A stretch of 64,000 nt of DNA, taken from NCBI GenBank assembly GCA_964463485.1, contig CAYXDO010000033.1, positions 1 to 64,000 of the forward strand, given 5' to 3'. Below are positions 46,706 to 55,799 of the stretch, piece by piece. Under the pieces are notes generated by a model. That model was given only the letters and a program-made list of their open reading frames with translations, searched no databases and was not told the DNA's origin. The translations under genes and the position numbers were made by a program. The stretch's first letter is position 1. Every line of letters begins with the position of its first letter. This stretch comes from CAYXDO01 sp964463485. GTDB taxonomy: Bacteria; Myxococcota; Kuafuiibacteriia; Kuafuiibacteriales; Kuafuiibacteriaceae.

Positions 46706-48757
46706 ATGACTTGGCCTAGGTTCGACTCACTCGTCAGAATCGTCGCCTTGCCGATGCTCGCCGGGCTGGTGGGCTGCGCGGAGCTCGGCCATTCGGTGCT
46801 TGGACTGAGTCGAACCGCCACGGGGTCGTCGGATCGCTTTCGAACGGGACTGGCCTACACGGGCGTGCCTGGCTTGATCGACGTCCCTGTCGCGGATGCG
46901 TTGCTCGACGGACAGACGGCGCTTTCGGCCCATACGAAGCTCGACTCCGAAGGTCAGTCACGGCTCGGGGACACTCAGCGATCCGCGTCCTTGGCTTTCG
47001 GGTTCACTCCGTTTCTGACGTTCGCGGGACGAGCCGTACTGGCTGAGAAAGTGGACACGAACCCGCGGAGGGACGTGTCACCGAACGCCCACTTGCTCCT
47101 CTTGGACGAGGGCGCCTACTGGCCTGCGCTCGCGGTCGGCGCCACCGATTTTGCTGGCGGAGCGACCCACTACGAGACTGAGTATCTGGTACTCTCGAGG
47201 ACTTGGTTCGATCTTGGCCGTACGACCGTGGGCTACCGCCGTGGCTCCCGGGTCGCGTCCGGAGTCATGTTGGGGCTCGAAATTTCTCCCGTTTCATATT
47301 TCTCGCTGCTCGCCGAGTATGACGGAAGCGACGCGGGGGTTGGGTTGAGGCTCTTTCCGATTCCGGCCTTCCTGGAGCGCTACGGCGTTCCGCGCGCCAG
47401 CCTCGAGGGCGCTTGGACCGAAGAGAGTGGCTTCGCGGCGCAGCTCGCGCTCCAGTATACGCTCGGAGAAGCGAAATTCGAGGCGCAACGCGCCGACCGC
47501 GCATCCGTGAAGTTCACACCGGCCCAGGACTTGGACGAACGAGCGGCGATCGAGGCCCTGCGGACGGCGCTCGTCGAGCGCGGTTTTCAAAGTGTCGAGC
47601 TCTCTTCGACCCGAACCAGCAGCAACTCCTTCAGGGCTTCGATCCGAGCCGAGAACAGGAGGTTCGGTCGAGATCCGCTGCATGGGCTCGGTGTCATCCT
47701 CGGGCTGGCTGCGACGCACCTGCCCGAGTCCGCGAGCGCCGTGTCCCTCCGAGTGGTCAGGTTTGGCCTCGAGGTGATCGCTCTCGAGACGGGGCGCGAC
47801 GCGCTCGTGGATTTTCTGAATGACGACCTCCCAATCGAAGTCTTCGCCGACCAACTCATCGAACCCATCGAGGGCTCGCCTTCCTACGTCACGGAACGGT
47901 CGGCCGGCCCGGCGTTCGAGGTGGATCTGACGGCGGTTCCGCGGCTCGAGGGCCTCGTGTTGTCGGAGTCGGACGTAGTCGACTACCGTTTCACGCTGTT
48001 CCCGGACCTCAAAGTCCAGCTCTGGCCGGGGCTCCTCGTGAACGCTCAGGTCGAGCTCGAGGTGGCGAACACGACCGTCTATTTTGGTCCTCCGATCGCT
48101 CCAAACCTCTCTCGCTTGCTCGCAACTCAGACCGTTCGGCTTCCGACCGGGGACGCTTTGCCGAGCTACGCGGGAGTCTCCTTAGGGAAGTTCGAGCGGG
48201 AGGTCTTCGGAGCCGGCGCAGAGGTGATGATTTCGACGTTCGATGGGCGCGTGCGGCTGCGGGGCGCAGCGACGAGGATCGGCGAGGCGCCAGAGAAGCT
48301 GGATCGCTGGTACGCGGTCGCGAGCGCGCGAGTCGCGTGGCCCGAGGTCGACGCGGCGGTCGAGGTGCGCGGCGGAAAGTTTCTGGACGGAGACGTCGGC
48401 GCGCGCTTCGAGCTCGCCCGAACGTTTGGTACGACGGAGCTCGGCGCGTTCATGCTGTCCGGAGACCACGGCACCGTCGCGGGTCTGGCGCTCCGGATTC
48501 CACTGTCCCTCCCCGAAGATCTTCCGCCCTTTTGGCTACGTCCGCGCTTGCCGGACGTCGCCCGATTTGGAATCCACTCGCTCGTGTTCGAGGAGACGAA
48601 CGACATACGACTCGACGTCGGCCGCCCGCTCGCGCCGGAGCTCGAGATCCCAGAGCTCCTCCTCGGCCGGGAACGACTCACCCCCGCCTTCGTGCGGGCC
48701 CACCTCGACGAAGTCAGGGACTCAGCTCGCTTCTTCGTCGGCTCGAATTCACAATGA
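46706..48757 (+). CDS. YjbH-like outer-membrane lipoprotein
   Basis: About 683 residues from the ATG at 46706 (MTWPRFDSLVRIVALPMLAG followed by LVGC), which gives a clear lipoprotein signal. A TTG at 46646 that overlaps the previous stop is an alternative. After the signal comes the YjbH start GLAYTGVPGLIDVPVADALL, and many alternating beta segments follow (ALAVGATDFAGGATHYETEY, FSLLAEYDGSDAGVGLRLFP). YjbH proteins form a large outer-membrane beta-barrel with export proteins of the Wza/GfcE type, which is the next gene here. The two overlap by ATGA. Confidence 0.78.
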   Translation: MTWPRFDSLVRIVALPMLAGLVGCAELGHSVLGLSRTATGSSDRFRTGLAYTGVPGLIDVPVADALLDGQTALSAHTKLDSEGQSRLGDTQRSASLAFGFTPFLTFAGRAVLAEKVDTNPRRDVSPNAHLLLLDEGAYWPALAVGATDFAGGATHYETEYLVLSRTWFDLGRTTVGYRRGSRVASGVMLGLEISPVSYFSLLAEYDGSDAGVGLRLFPIPAFLERYGVPRASLEGAWTEESGFAAQLALQYTLGEAKFEAQRADRASVKFTPAQDLDERAAIEALRTALVERGFQSVELSSTRTSSNSFRASIRAENRRFGRDPLHGLGVILGLAATHLPESASAVSLRVVRFGLEVIALETGRDALVDFLNDDLPIEVFADQLIEPIEGSPSYVTERSAGPAFEVDLTAVPRLEGLVLSESDVVDYRFTLFPDLKVQLWPGLLVNAQVELEVANTTVYFGPPIAPNLSRLLATQTVRLPTGDALPSYAGVSLGKFEREVFGAGAEVMISTFDGRVRLRGAATRIGEAPEKLDRWYAVASARVAWPEVDAAVEVRGGKFLDGDVGARFELARTFGTTELGAFMLSGDHGTVAGLALRIPLSLPEDLPPFWLRPRLPDVARFGIHSLVFEETNDIRLDVGRPLAPELEIPELLLGRERLTPAFVRAHLDEVRDSARFFVGSNSQ

Positions 48758-49803
48758 GAAGCACCGAAATTTTCTTGCTCACGAGCACGCTCGTCGCCTG
48801 CGCGAGCCAGCCCGCGGTGGTCTCGCGCCCCCTGCCATCGGGCGTGAAAGACGTGGACGTGGATGTGCTCGAGGACAAGCACCTGGAGGTCCTCGCGAGC
48901 AGCGAGGCCTCCGATACCGCCTACCGAGTCGGCGCAGGTGACTCGTTGCTCATCGCCGTTTTCCAGCACCCAGAGCTCTCGATTTCATCGTACGCGGGCT
49001 TTGGCGCCTCCGCTGGCTCGGGCCGCTCCGGCGGAGTTGCGGTCGATACCGACGGAACGATCCAGTTCCCCATGCTCGGAAACATCAAGGTCGCCGGGAT
49101 GACGACCAACGAGATCCGCGCATATATCCAAGAGGAGCTGAAGAAGTTCCTCATCGACCCTCAGGTCACGGTTCAAGTGCAATTCTACGGGAGCCTGCGC
49201 TATTACCTCCTTGGAGAGTTTAGGACGCCTGGTTTGGTGTACGCGGACCGCCCGATGAATCTCCTCGAGGCCACGACGCTCGCCGGCGGAATCAACGAGA
49301 AGGCCGGTCTCAGGGGTGCCTACGTCTTGAGAGAGGGTAAGAAATTACCGGTCAACGTCCAGAGGCTGGTTCGTTATGGCGACGTTCGCCAGAACGTTCG
49401 GCTTCACCCGAACGACGTCGTCTATGTCCCAGACAGCTCCGCGGAGGTCGTTTACGTGTTCGCCGAAGACGCCGTCGCGGTGCCGATGGTCCAGGGTCAA
49501 CTCAACGTCGTGCAGGCGCTCGCCGGCGCCGGTCTCAAACTCATCAATCGACTGGACGTGGATCTCGACGACCTGCGCATCATCCGGCTCGAGGCCGATC
49601 GCGGAACCTATTTCGTGGTGGACGGGGAGGCCATGCTCCACGGCGAAGCGGTTCCGTTCGCGCTCGAGCCGGGAGACATCGTCTACGTGCCAGAGACGGG
49701 GATCGCGTCGTGGGCGCAGCTCATGAGCCGAATTCTTCCTACTCTCCAAGCCCTCAACGCGCTCGTCCAACCCTACGCCTTCATTCGCGCCGTTACCCAG
49801 TGA
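48754..49803 (+). CDS. polysaccharide export lipoprotein, Wza/OPX type
   Basis: The product has 349 residues from an ATG at 48754 overlapping the YjbH stop. Signal MRSTEIFLLTSTLVAC with the lipobox Cys at 16. The polysaccharide export domain begins YRVGAGDSLLIAVFQHPELS and includes GTIQFPMLGNIKVAGMTTNE. Two SLBB-type domains follow (YLLGEFRTPGLVYADRPMNL; VVYVFAEDAVAVPMVQGQLN). It forms the outer-membrane channel for the exported polymer. No cytoplasmic co-polymerase/kinase (Wzc) gene is visible in the window, so that partner must be elsewhere. Confidence 0.88.
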   Translation: MRSTEIFLLTSTLVACASQPAVVSRPLPSGVKDVDVDVLEDKHLEVLASSEASDTAYRVGAGDSLLIAVFQHPELSISSYAGFGASAGSGRSGGVAVDTDGTIQFPMLGNIKVAGMTTNEIRAYIQEELKKFLIDPQVTVQVQFYGSLRYYLLGEFRTPGLVYADRPMNLLEATTLAGGINEKAGLRGAYVLREGKKLPVNVQRLVRYGDVRQNVRLHPNDVVYVPDSSAEVVYVFAEDAVAVPMVQGQLNVVQALAGAGLKLINRLDVDLDDLRIIRLEADRGTYFVVDGEAMLHGEAVPFALEPGDIVYVPETGIASWAQLMSRILPTLQALNALVQPYAFIRAVTQ

Positions 49804-51146
49804 TTCGTGAGCCCGAGAATCGCGCCTGGCTCGCCACGACGCTCGCGATCGTCCACTTCGGACTCGGCGCTCTCATGTCTCGGTCGCCGGCCCTGGCTAC
49901 GGCGCACGCCGTCGCCACCGTCCTCGTCGCGTTCTTCGTATCGCTGCTCTCGGCACGACCCGAAGTCGCGATCGCTACGGCAGCCTACGTGGCCGGAGCT
50001 GACGTGTTGTGGCGAATGTGTGACGCCTCGGTCTTTCATGAGACCGGAAAATACGGCACCGCCTTCGCGCTGGGTATCTTGCTGCTCCGCATTCGACGAA
50101 GCGGATCCTGGTTCCCTGGTGCGTATTTCGTCTGTTTGCTCCCGGCGATCGCCGCGCCCTTGCTCTTCCTCGACGCCCACGACGCGCGTTCGAGGGTGAG
50201 CGCGACGCTCTCTGGCCCCTTCGTGATCGCAGTGAGTGGCTTGGTCTTCTCGAGAGTCCCACTGCTGCCCAAGCAGATCGAGACAGTCCTGGGAGCTCTC
50301 GCTCTGCCTACGTTTTCGGTCTGGGGCGCGGTCGTCGCCGGTATCAGCGGCGCCACCCGACTCACCTTCGTCGGATCTTCGAACTATGAGACCAGCGGCG
50401 GCTTCGGCCCAAATCAGGTGTCGCTCAACCTGAGCCTCGGCGCGCTCATCATATTCATCGGGCTCGTCACTCGACCTCGTCGCTCGATCCTATGGACGAT
50501 AATCCTCGCTGTGGCGGGGATAGGTCTCGCGGCTCAGAGCGCACTCACTTTCTCTCGTGGAGGTTTGTACACGGTGGGCATCGCGTTGTTCGCCGTCGCG
50601 ACTTTCGTAGCGCGCGGGACACGAAGACTCAGCGTGCTCGGGTTGGGCGGTGCCACTCTATTGATCTCCTACTTCGTCGTCGTTCCCTGGCTGGACTCGT
50701 TCACGGGCGGCGCGATCGTCCAGAGATTCGCCGACGTCTCCACGACGAATCGGACCCAGATCGCGCTCGACGACCTCAAGCTCGGGATGCAGAATCCGAT
50801 CCTCGGGGCCGGCGTGGGAATGAGCACGACGATGCGCAGCGAGGCCGAGATCGCGCCGCACACGGAGTACACGCGTCTGTTCGCTGAACATGGGTTGTTC
50901 GGGCTGATCAGTCTCTGGCTCTTGTCGACGATGTGTTGGCAAGGAGTACGGAGGGCTCCGAGTGGGTTCGCCAGAGCGACCGCAGTGGGTTTCGTCACCT
51001 GGAGCCTGTTCTCGATGCTCCACGCGGCGATGCGCACCGCGGCTCCGGCTTTGGCGCTCGCGTTCGGAGCATACGCATTTCGGTACCTCGACGACGATCT
51101 CGCAGAAAGCCCTCAGGCGGCTTTGACGGAGGACCCGGAGCCTTGA
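49800..51146 (+). CDS. O-antigen ligase / Wzy-like polymerase
   Basis: The product has 448 residues from a GTG at 49800 that overlaps the previous stop (GTGA). About eleven hydrophobic spans are visible. The periplasmic loop with LGMQNPILGAGVGMSTTMRS followed by HTEYTRLFAEHGLFGLISLW is the WaaL/Wzy-type signature with the conserved His in HTEYTRLFAEHG. It is expected to join repeat units of the polysaccharide in the inner membrane. The assignment to polymerase rather than ligase rests on the presence of Wzx-like and Wza-like genes. Confidence 0.82.
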   Translation: MIREPENRAWLATTLAIVHFGLGALMSRSPALATAHAVATVLVAFFVSLLSARPEVAIATAAYVAGADVLWRMCDASVFHETGKYGTAFALGILLLRIRRSGSWFPGAYFVCLLPAIAAPLLFLDAHDARSRVSATLSGPFVIAVSGLVFSRVPLLPKQIETVLGALALPTFSVWGAVVAGISGATRLTFVGSSNYETSGGFGPNQVSLNLSLGALIIFIGLVTRPRRSILWTIILAVAGIGLAAQSALTFSRGGLYTVGIALFAVATFVARGTRRLSVLGLGGATLLISYFVVVPWLDSFTGGAIVQRFADVSTTNRTQIALDDLKLGMQNPILGAGVGMSTTMRSEAEIAPHTEYTRLFAEHGLFGLISLWLLSTMCWQGVRRAPSGFARATAVGFVTWSLFSMLHAAMRTAAPALALAFGAYAFRYLDDDLAESPQAALTEDPEP

Positions 51147-51214
51147 GTTCGGGACGACCCGACCGTGGGTGGGTTGGCATTGACGGCGCATACTCGCTCC
51201 TGGCAAACGGGGGC

Positions 51215-51880
51215 ATGTCGCCATGGCGGCTCATACAATCGGACTTCCGTCGTTCAATCGCACTCGGAGGGCGCCCCGTTCGGACCGTTCTCTTCGGCCA
51301 GGGATTGTGGGCGACCGCCGTCTATCGGGTCTCGCACTCGCTATACCAAGCGCGACTCGGACCGCTGCGAAAGCCCGTCCGGCTGACGTGCCAGCTCGCC
51401 CGCAAGGGCATGGAGGTTGTTACCGGAATCTCGCTGCCGCCCGAGTGCACGATCGGCCCAGGGCTCTACATCGGCCACTTCGGGACAATCATCGTCAGCC
51501 CCCAAGCGGTGATCGGATCCAACTGCAACCTCAGTCAGGGCGTGACGCTCGGCGTTTCTGGACGCGCCGAGCGACGAGGGGCTCCCACCCTCGGAAATCG
51601 TGTCTACGTTGCCGCCAACGCGGTCGTCGCCGGGCAGATTTCGATCGGAGACGACGCGGTGATAGGCGCAGGAGCGGTCGTGACGTCATCCGTCCCACCT
51701 CGCGCCGTGGTCGTTGGCAATCCTGGTCAGATCAAGAGCTTTCGAGGGAGCTTTGAACAAATCGTGTACGAGGGGATGGAATCCGATGTGGCGCGCCTGG
51801 CCTCGCGAGCCCAGACGATATTGCAACGGTCTGACCAAGTCCCCGAGTCCCCCGCGCGCTTCGCTGAGGATTCGCGATGA
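51215..51880 (+). CDS. serine O-acetyltransferase-like hexapeptide-repeat acetyltransferase
   Basis: The product has 221 residues from an ATG at 51215. A TTG at 51143 coupled to the previous stop would add 24 residues. The left-handed beta-helix repeats are clear: CTIGPGLYIGHFGTIIVSPQ, AVIGSNCNLSQGVTLGVSGR, then NRVYVAANAVVAGQISIGDD and AVIGAGAVVTSSVPPRAVVV. The N-terminal helical part resembles CysE, but in a polysaccharide cluster such proteins usually O-acetylate sugars. Catalytic His is in GHFGTI. Confidence 0.82.
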   Translation: MSPWRLIQSDFRRSIALGGRPVRTVLFGQGLWATAVYRVSHSLYQARLGPLRKPVRLTCQLARKGMEVVTGISLPPECTIGPGLYIGHFGTIIVSPQAVIGSNCNLSQGVTLGVSGRAERRGAPTLGNRVYVAANAVVAGQISIGDDAVIGAGAVVTSSVPPRAVVVGNPGQIKSFRGSFEQIVYEGMESDVARLASRAQTILQRSDQVPESPARFAEDSR

Positions 51881-52545
51881 TCGCGAGCCCCGAAATCCGA
51901 ACGCTCACCGTCGGCGACTTGCCAGAAGTAGCTCGCGTTCACCTCGCCGCGTTCCCGGGCCGGGCTCTGAGCCGCCTCGGCAAACCGACGCTGCTCCGCT
52001 ACTACGATTGGCAACTCACCGGGCAACCCGACGCGCATGGTCGCGGCGCGTTCTCCAAGGGCGTGCTCGTTGGCTTCTGTTTCTCCGGCGTATTCCGCGG
52101 ATCCTACGCGGGTTTTGTTAGCCGAAATCGAGCTCACCTCGTCGCGCAGACGCTCACGCACCCTTGGTTTCTGCTCGATGACCTCTTTCGCGATCGCGTA
52201 CGTACGGGCGCGCGACAACTCAGGTGGCTCCTGAGTCAGCGCGGTACGACCCCTACGTCGCCAGCTCCGCCCCCCGTCTCGCCAAGCCCTCGGTTCGGAG
52301 TCCTGGCCTTGGCCGTGGATCCGATGACTAGGAAACTCGGCATCGGAAGGAGGCTGATGGACGACGCGGAGGCGCTCGCGCTGAGAAGAAGCTTCGAGCG
52401 CATGAACCTGAGCGTTGCGACCGACAACGAAACGGCGATCGCGTTTTACGAACGACTCGGCTGGCAGAGAGTTCCGCTCACGGGGGAATGGCTAGGAAGA
52501 ATGGAGAAGGCTATCGGCCAGCACGAACAGGAATGCGCCCCGTGA
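51877..52545 (+). CDS. GNAT family N-acetyltransferase
   Basis: The product has 222 residues, coupled by ATGA to the previous gene. GNAT motifs are visible: an N-terminal strand IRTLTVGDLPEVARVHLAAF, motif A FGVLALAVDPMTRKLGIGRR with the Q/RxxGxG-type loop, and motif B region LSVATDNETAIAFYERLGWQ. It probably acetylates an amino-sugar or a precursor used in the cluster. An 18-residue Pro/Thr/Ser-rich stretch (about residues 125-142) is inserted before motif A. The acceptor is unknown. Confidence 0.82.
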   Translation: MIASPEIRTLTVGDLPEVARVHLAAFPGRALSRLGKPTLLRYYDWQLTGQPDAHGRGAFSKGVLVGFCFSGVFRGSYAGFVSRNRAHLVAQTLTHPWFLLDDLFRDRVRTGARQLRWLLSQRGTTPTSPAPPPVSPSPRFGVLALAVDPMTRKLGIGRRLMDDAEALALRRSFERMNLSVATDNETAIAFYERLGWQRVPLTGEWLGRMEKAIGQHEQECAP

Positions 52546-53522
52546 CTCATTCCATCGACAACTCACTGGATATCGCTCGCAGAGTAATCCTCATCGAGGC
52601 CAAGGCACTCAGCGCTCTGGCGGACTCGTTGAATTCCGCGTTCGAAGCCGCCGTCGAGCTCATGTTGTCGTGCCGCGGGCGCGTGGTGGTCACCGGCGTG
52701 GGCAAGTCCGGACTCATTGGCAACAAGATCGCGTCCACATTCTCCTCTACCGGCACGCCCGCTTCGTTTCTCCATCCGGTGGACGCGATTCATGGCGACT
52801 TGGGTGTGCTCGTCGTCGGGGATGTCTTCCTCGCCGTCTCGAACAGCGGAGAGACCGAGGAGATCCTGCGCGTGCTCCCTGCCGTGAAACGACGGGGGGC
52901 GAAGCTGATTTCGATCACCGGCAACGCACGGTCGACGTTGGCTCAGGAGAGCGAAGTCGTCCTCGAAGTGAAGATCAAGGAGGAAGCCTGCCCGCTCGGC
53001 CTCGCGCCCACGACCTCGACGACCGCGGCCTTGGCGCTCGGGGACGCGCTCGCGGTCGCGCTCCTGGTTCGCCGGGGATTCAAGGCCGAAGACTTCGCGC
53101 TCCTGCATCCCGGCGGCACCCTCGGACGAAAGCTCCTCTTGAGAGTCCGTGACTTGATGCACGGAGGAGATCGAGTCCCTCTGGCGCCCTCCGACACTCT
53201 CATGAACAAGGCGCTCTTCACCATGACTGCCTGCAGGCTCGGTGTCGTCGGGGTGACCGAAGGCGAGCGACTCGTTGGCGTCATTACGGACGGCGACCTT
53301 CGTCGCGCGCTCGAACGCGGCCTCGACGTCCTCACACTCGCCGCGCGCGACTTGATGACTCGGAATCCCAAGCGAATCGAAGCCTCCGAGCTCGCCGCCA
53401 CGGCTTTGCGCAGAATGGAGGACTTGAAGATCACCTCGCTGTTCGTGGTCGAGGACTCCGAACCCGAGAAGCCCGTCGGCGTCATCCATCTGCACGACCT
53501 CCTCAAAGCCGGGCTCGGCTGA
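52542..53522 (+). CDS. kdsD: arabinose-5-phosphate isomerase (KpsF/KdsD/GutQ)
   Basis: The product has 326 residues from a GTG at 52542 coupled to the previous stop. The SIS domain includes GRVVVTGVGKSGLIGNKIAS and FLAVSNSGETEEILRVLPAV, with PTTSTTAALALGDALAVALL. The GGTLGRKLLLRVRDLM link is followed by two CBS domains (TMTACRLGVVGVTEGERLVG; MTRNPKRIEASELAATALRR). It converts ribulose-5-phosphate to arabinose-5-phosphate, the first step towards Kdo. Its presence in this cluster suggests Kdo or a related sugar is part of the polymer or its anchor, though the only evidence is location. Confidence 0.9.
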   Translation: MTHSIDNSLDIARRVILIEAKALSALADSLNSAFEAAVELMLSCRGRVVVTGVGKSGLIGNKIASTFSSTGTPASFLHPVDAIHGDLGVLVVGDVFLAVSNSGETEEILRVLPAVKRRGAKLISITGNARSTLAQESEVVLEVKIKEEACPLGLAPTTSTTAALALGDALAVALLVRRGFKAEDFALLHPGGTLGRKLLLRVRDLMHGGDRVPLAPSDTLMNKALFTMTACRLGVVGVTEGERLVGVITDGDLRRALERGLDVLTLAARDLMTRNPKRIEASELAATALRRMEDLKITSLFVVEDSEPEKPVGVIHLHDLLKAGLG

Positions 53523-53531
53523 CGGTCCGTC

Positions 53532-54698
53532 GTGGATTTGGTGGTGGTCTCATCTTGTGCTCACGCACGAGTGAAGGGTGAGTGGACGAGCTTCGAGCCC
53601 TTCGTGCTGGAAATGAACGTGATCGTGGAGATGTTCGACCAAGTCACGTTGATCGTTCCAACTCAGGAAACCAAATCCCAACCGCCTTTCTGGGCCCCTT
53701 ATGCACACCAGGACCGAATCCGGGTGGTCTCGTACAAATCGGACGACGGGGTCGGGCTGACCCCGGGTGTGACCTCGGCAACGACTCCGAGAGACGTCTC
53801 GCGACTCTTGTACTCATTGATCAAGGAGACGAGTCGGACGAAGGCTCTGCACGTGCGCTCACCGGCCGGGATATCGATCCCCGCACTCTTGATCGGCCCA
53901 GCGCTCACGCCTTACCGCTTCGCGAAGTACGCCGGGCAGTGGAACTCGAGCTCGACCGACCGCGCCGCGCTGAGATTTCAGAAGCAGCTTTTGGCTTCGC
54001 GTTGGTGGCACGCGCCCGTCACGGTGTACGGAGTCTGGCCAAATCAGCCGGAGCACGTCGTCCCGTTTTTCACGTCGATGATGACTCGATCGATGATGGA
54101 GCGCGCGAAGGTGTCCGCGCAGCACAAGCGCCCCGGCCAGGTGCAGCGGATCCTGTTCTCCGGTCGGCTCGCGCCAGAGAAGCGAGTGGACGCGCTCATC
54201 GAGGCGTGTGGCATCCTCGATCGGAAGGGTCTCGCGTTCGAAGCCCGGATCGTAGGCGATGGGCCCGAGCGGGAGCGACTCACCGCGCTCGTCCAAGACC
54301 GAGGTTTGGCCGCGAAGGTCGCTATGATGGGGCACATGCCCTTCGAGCGGAGTGTGCTCCAGAACGAGTGGGCTGACGTGCTCGTCCTTCCGTCTCAGGA
54401 GGCAGAGGGTTGGCCAAAGGCGGTCGCCGAGGCCATGTCGTTCGGCGTCGTGCCAGTGGCAGTCGATCACGGACAGCTATCCGCGATGATCCGAGATCGG
54501 GGGATCGTGATGAGTCGAGGCACGGGGGCGGAGATCGCGACGGCCCTCGAGAGACTTCGTTCGGAGGCTGAGTACGAGGCGCGCTCCCGGGCCGCCGCCG
54601 AGTGGGCCTCACATTACTCCTTGGAAGACTTGGGCGACGCCTTGAGGCGAGTCCTCGAGGCGAGTTGGCAGCGCCTCTTGAGGAACCAGGGTGAGTAG
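53532..54698 (+). CDS. family 4 glycosyltransferase
   Basis: The product has 388 residues from a GTG at 53532, 9 bp after the isomerase stop. The C-terminal donor site is clear: QRILFSGRLAPEKRVDALIE, FEARIVGDGPERERLTALVQ and LVLPSQEAEGWPKAVAEAMS, with the EX7E motif. The last 8 bp overlap the next GT gene. It is one of four GT4 enzymes encoded on this strand that would build the repeat unit. Sugar specificity unknown. Confidence 0.85.
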   Translation: MDLVVVSSCAHARVKGEWTSFEPFVLEMNVIVEMFDQVTLIVPTQETKSQPPFWAPYAHQDRIRVVSYKSDDGVGLTPGVTSATTPRDVSRLLYSLIKETSRTKALHVRSPAGISIPALLIGPALTPYRFAKYAGQWNSSSTDRAALRFQKQLLASRWWHAPVTVYGVWPNQPEHVVPFFTSMMTRSMMERAKVSAQHKRPGQVQRILFSGRLAPEKRVDALIEACGILDRKGLAFEARIVGDGPERERLTALVQDRGLAAKVAMMGHMPFERSVLQNEWADVLVLPSQEAEGWPKAVAEAMSFGVVPVAVDHGQLSAMIRDRGIVMSRGTGAEIATALERLRSEAEYEARSRAAAEWASHYSLEDLGDALRRVLEASWQRLLRNQGE

Positions 54699-55797
54699 AA
54701 TCGCGGTCATGCAAGTCGTCGATTCGCTCGACGCCGGCGGCATGGAGCGCGTGGCCGTCAACCTGGCCAACTCGGCCGCGGAGATGGGTTTCGAGAGTCA
54801 CCTGTGCACCACTCGACGCGACGGAGCCCTCGCGTCGGAGGTTCATGCGAGCGTCGGACGGTTGCGCCTCGACCGCAAATCTCGTTTCGACGCCGCCGCG
54901 TTCCTCGCCTTTGCTCGGTACGTCAGAACGAATCGGATCCGAGTCATTCACGCCCACGGGACCGCGCTGTTCGTCTCCGCGATCGCGGGCGCGAGCTCCT
55001 TCGCGTCGCTGATTTGGCACGATCACTACGGCGCCGCGACTCGCCCGAGGTTCGTGTACGGAGTCTTCTCGAGGCGGGCCGCCCACATCTTTGCGGTCAA
55101 TCGCGAGCTCGTGCGCTGGAACGTCTCGCTCGGCGTCGATCCGTCCAAGATTCAGTATCTCCCGAACTTCACCCAGCTGAGTCCGTCCGAGGCGCCGATG
55201 AGTCTGCCGGGCGTGCCGGGTCGTAGGTTGGTCTGTGTCGCGAATTTCCGCCCGGAGAAGGACCATCTGACCCTGTTGCGAGCCTTTCGGCTGGTCGCGG
55301 ACGCAGAGAAGGACGCGCGGCTCTTCTTGGCCGGCTCGAACCGGGACGCAGCGCAGATGGAGCTCGTCCATTCGGAGATTCATCGGCTCGGTCTCGACGA
55401 CTCCGTGCTGGTGCTCGGCCCCACCAAAGACATACCAGGGCTGCTCGCGGCCTGCGACCTGGGAGTCTTGAGCTCTGCGTTCGAAGGCCTTCCCTTGGCC
55501 CTGCTCGAATACGGGGCCGCTGGGCTCGCCACCGTCTCTACGGACGTCGGAGAGTGCCGCGAGGTGCTGGACGGAGGGAAGGCGGGGATTTTGGTGCCCC
55601 CCAAGGCCGCAGAGCTGCTGGCTGCCGCAATCCTCCGAGTCCTTCGCGAGCCCGAGTTGCGCCACCAGCTGAGCTCCGCCCTCCGCGACCGCATCCGACG
55701 CGCCTACGACCAAAATGTCGCCATGCAATCCGTGGCCGATGTCTATCGACGCCTCGCCGATCGGCAATCCTCCGCGAATTGGGAGGCTGGGTCCTAG
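54691..55797 (+). CDS. family 4 glycosyltransferase
   Basis: The product has 368 residues from a GTG at 54691. MQVVDSLDAGGMERVAVNLA is the typical N-terminal GT4 glycine-rich acceptor loop (DxGGMExV). RRLVCVANFRPEKDHLTLLR and DLGVLSSAFEGLPLALLEYG provide the donor-binding C-terminal half with the conserved Glu pair. It overlaps the preceding gene and lies 2 bp before the flippase gene. Confidence 0.87.
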   Translation: MSRIAVMQVVDSLDAGGMERVAVNLANSAAEMGFESHLCTTRRDGALASEVHASVGRLRLDRKSRFDAAAFLAFARYVRTNRIRVIHAHGTALFVSAIAGASSFASLIWHDHYGAATRPRFVYGVFSRRAAHIFAVNRELVRWNVSLGVDPSKIQYLPNFTQLSPSEAPMSLPGVPGRRLVCVANFRPEKDHLTLLRAFRLVADAEKDARLFLAGSNRDAAQMELVHSEIHRLGLDDSVLVLGPTKDIPGLLAACDLGVLSSAFEGLPLALLEYGAAGLATVSTDVGECREVLDGGKAGILVPPKAAELLAAAILRVLREPELRHQLSSALRDRIRRAYDQNVAMQSVADVYRRLADRQSSANWEAGS

Positions 55798-55799
55798 TC

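Noticed and set aside
54322..55767. 481-codon minus-strand frame opposite two glycosyltransferases
   Set aside because: Antisense shadow lacking domains. The plus-strand GT4 motifs are unambiguous.
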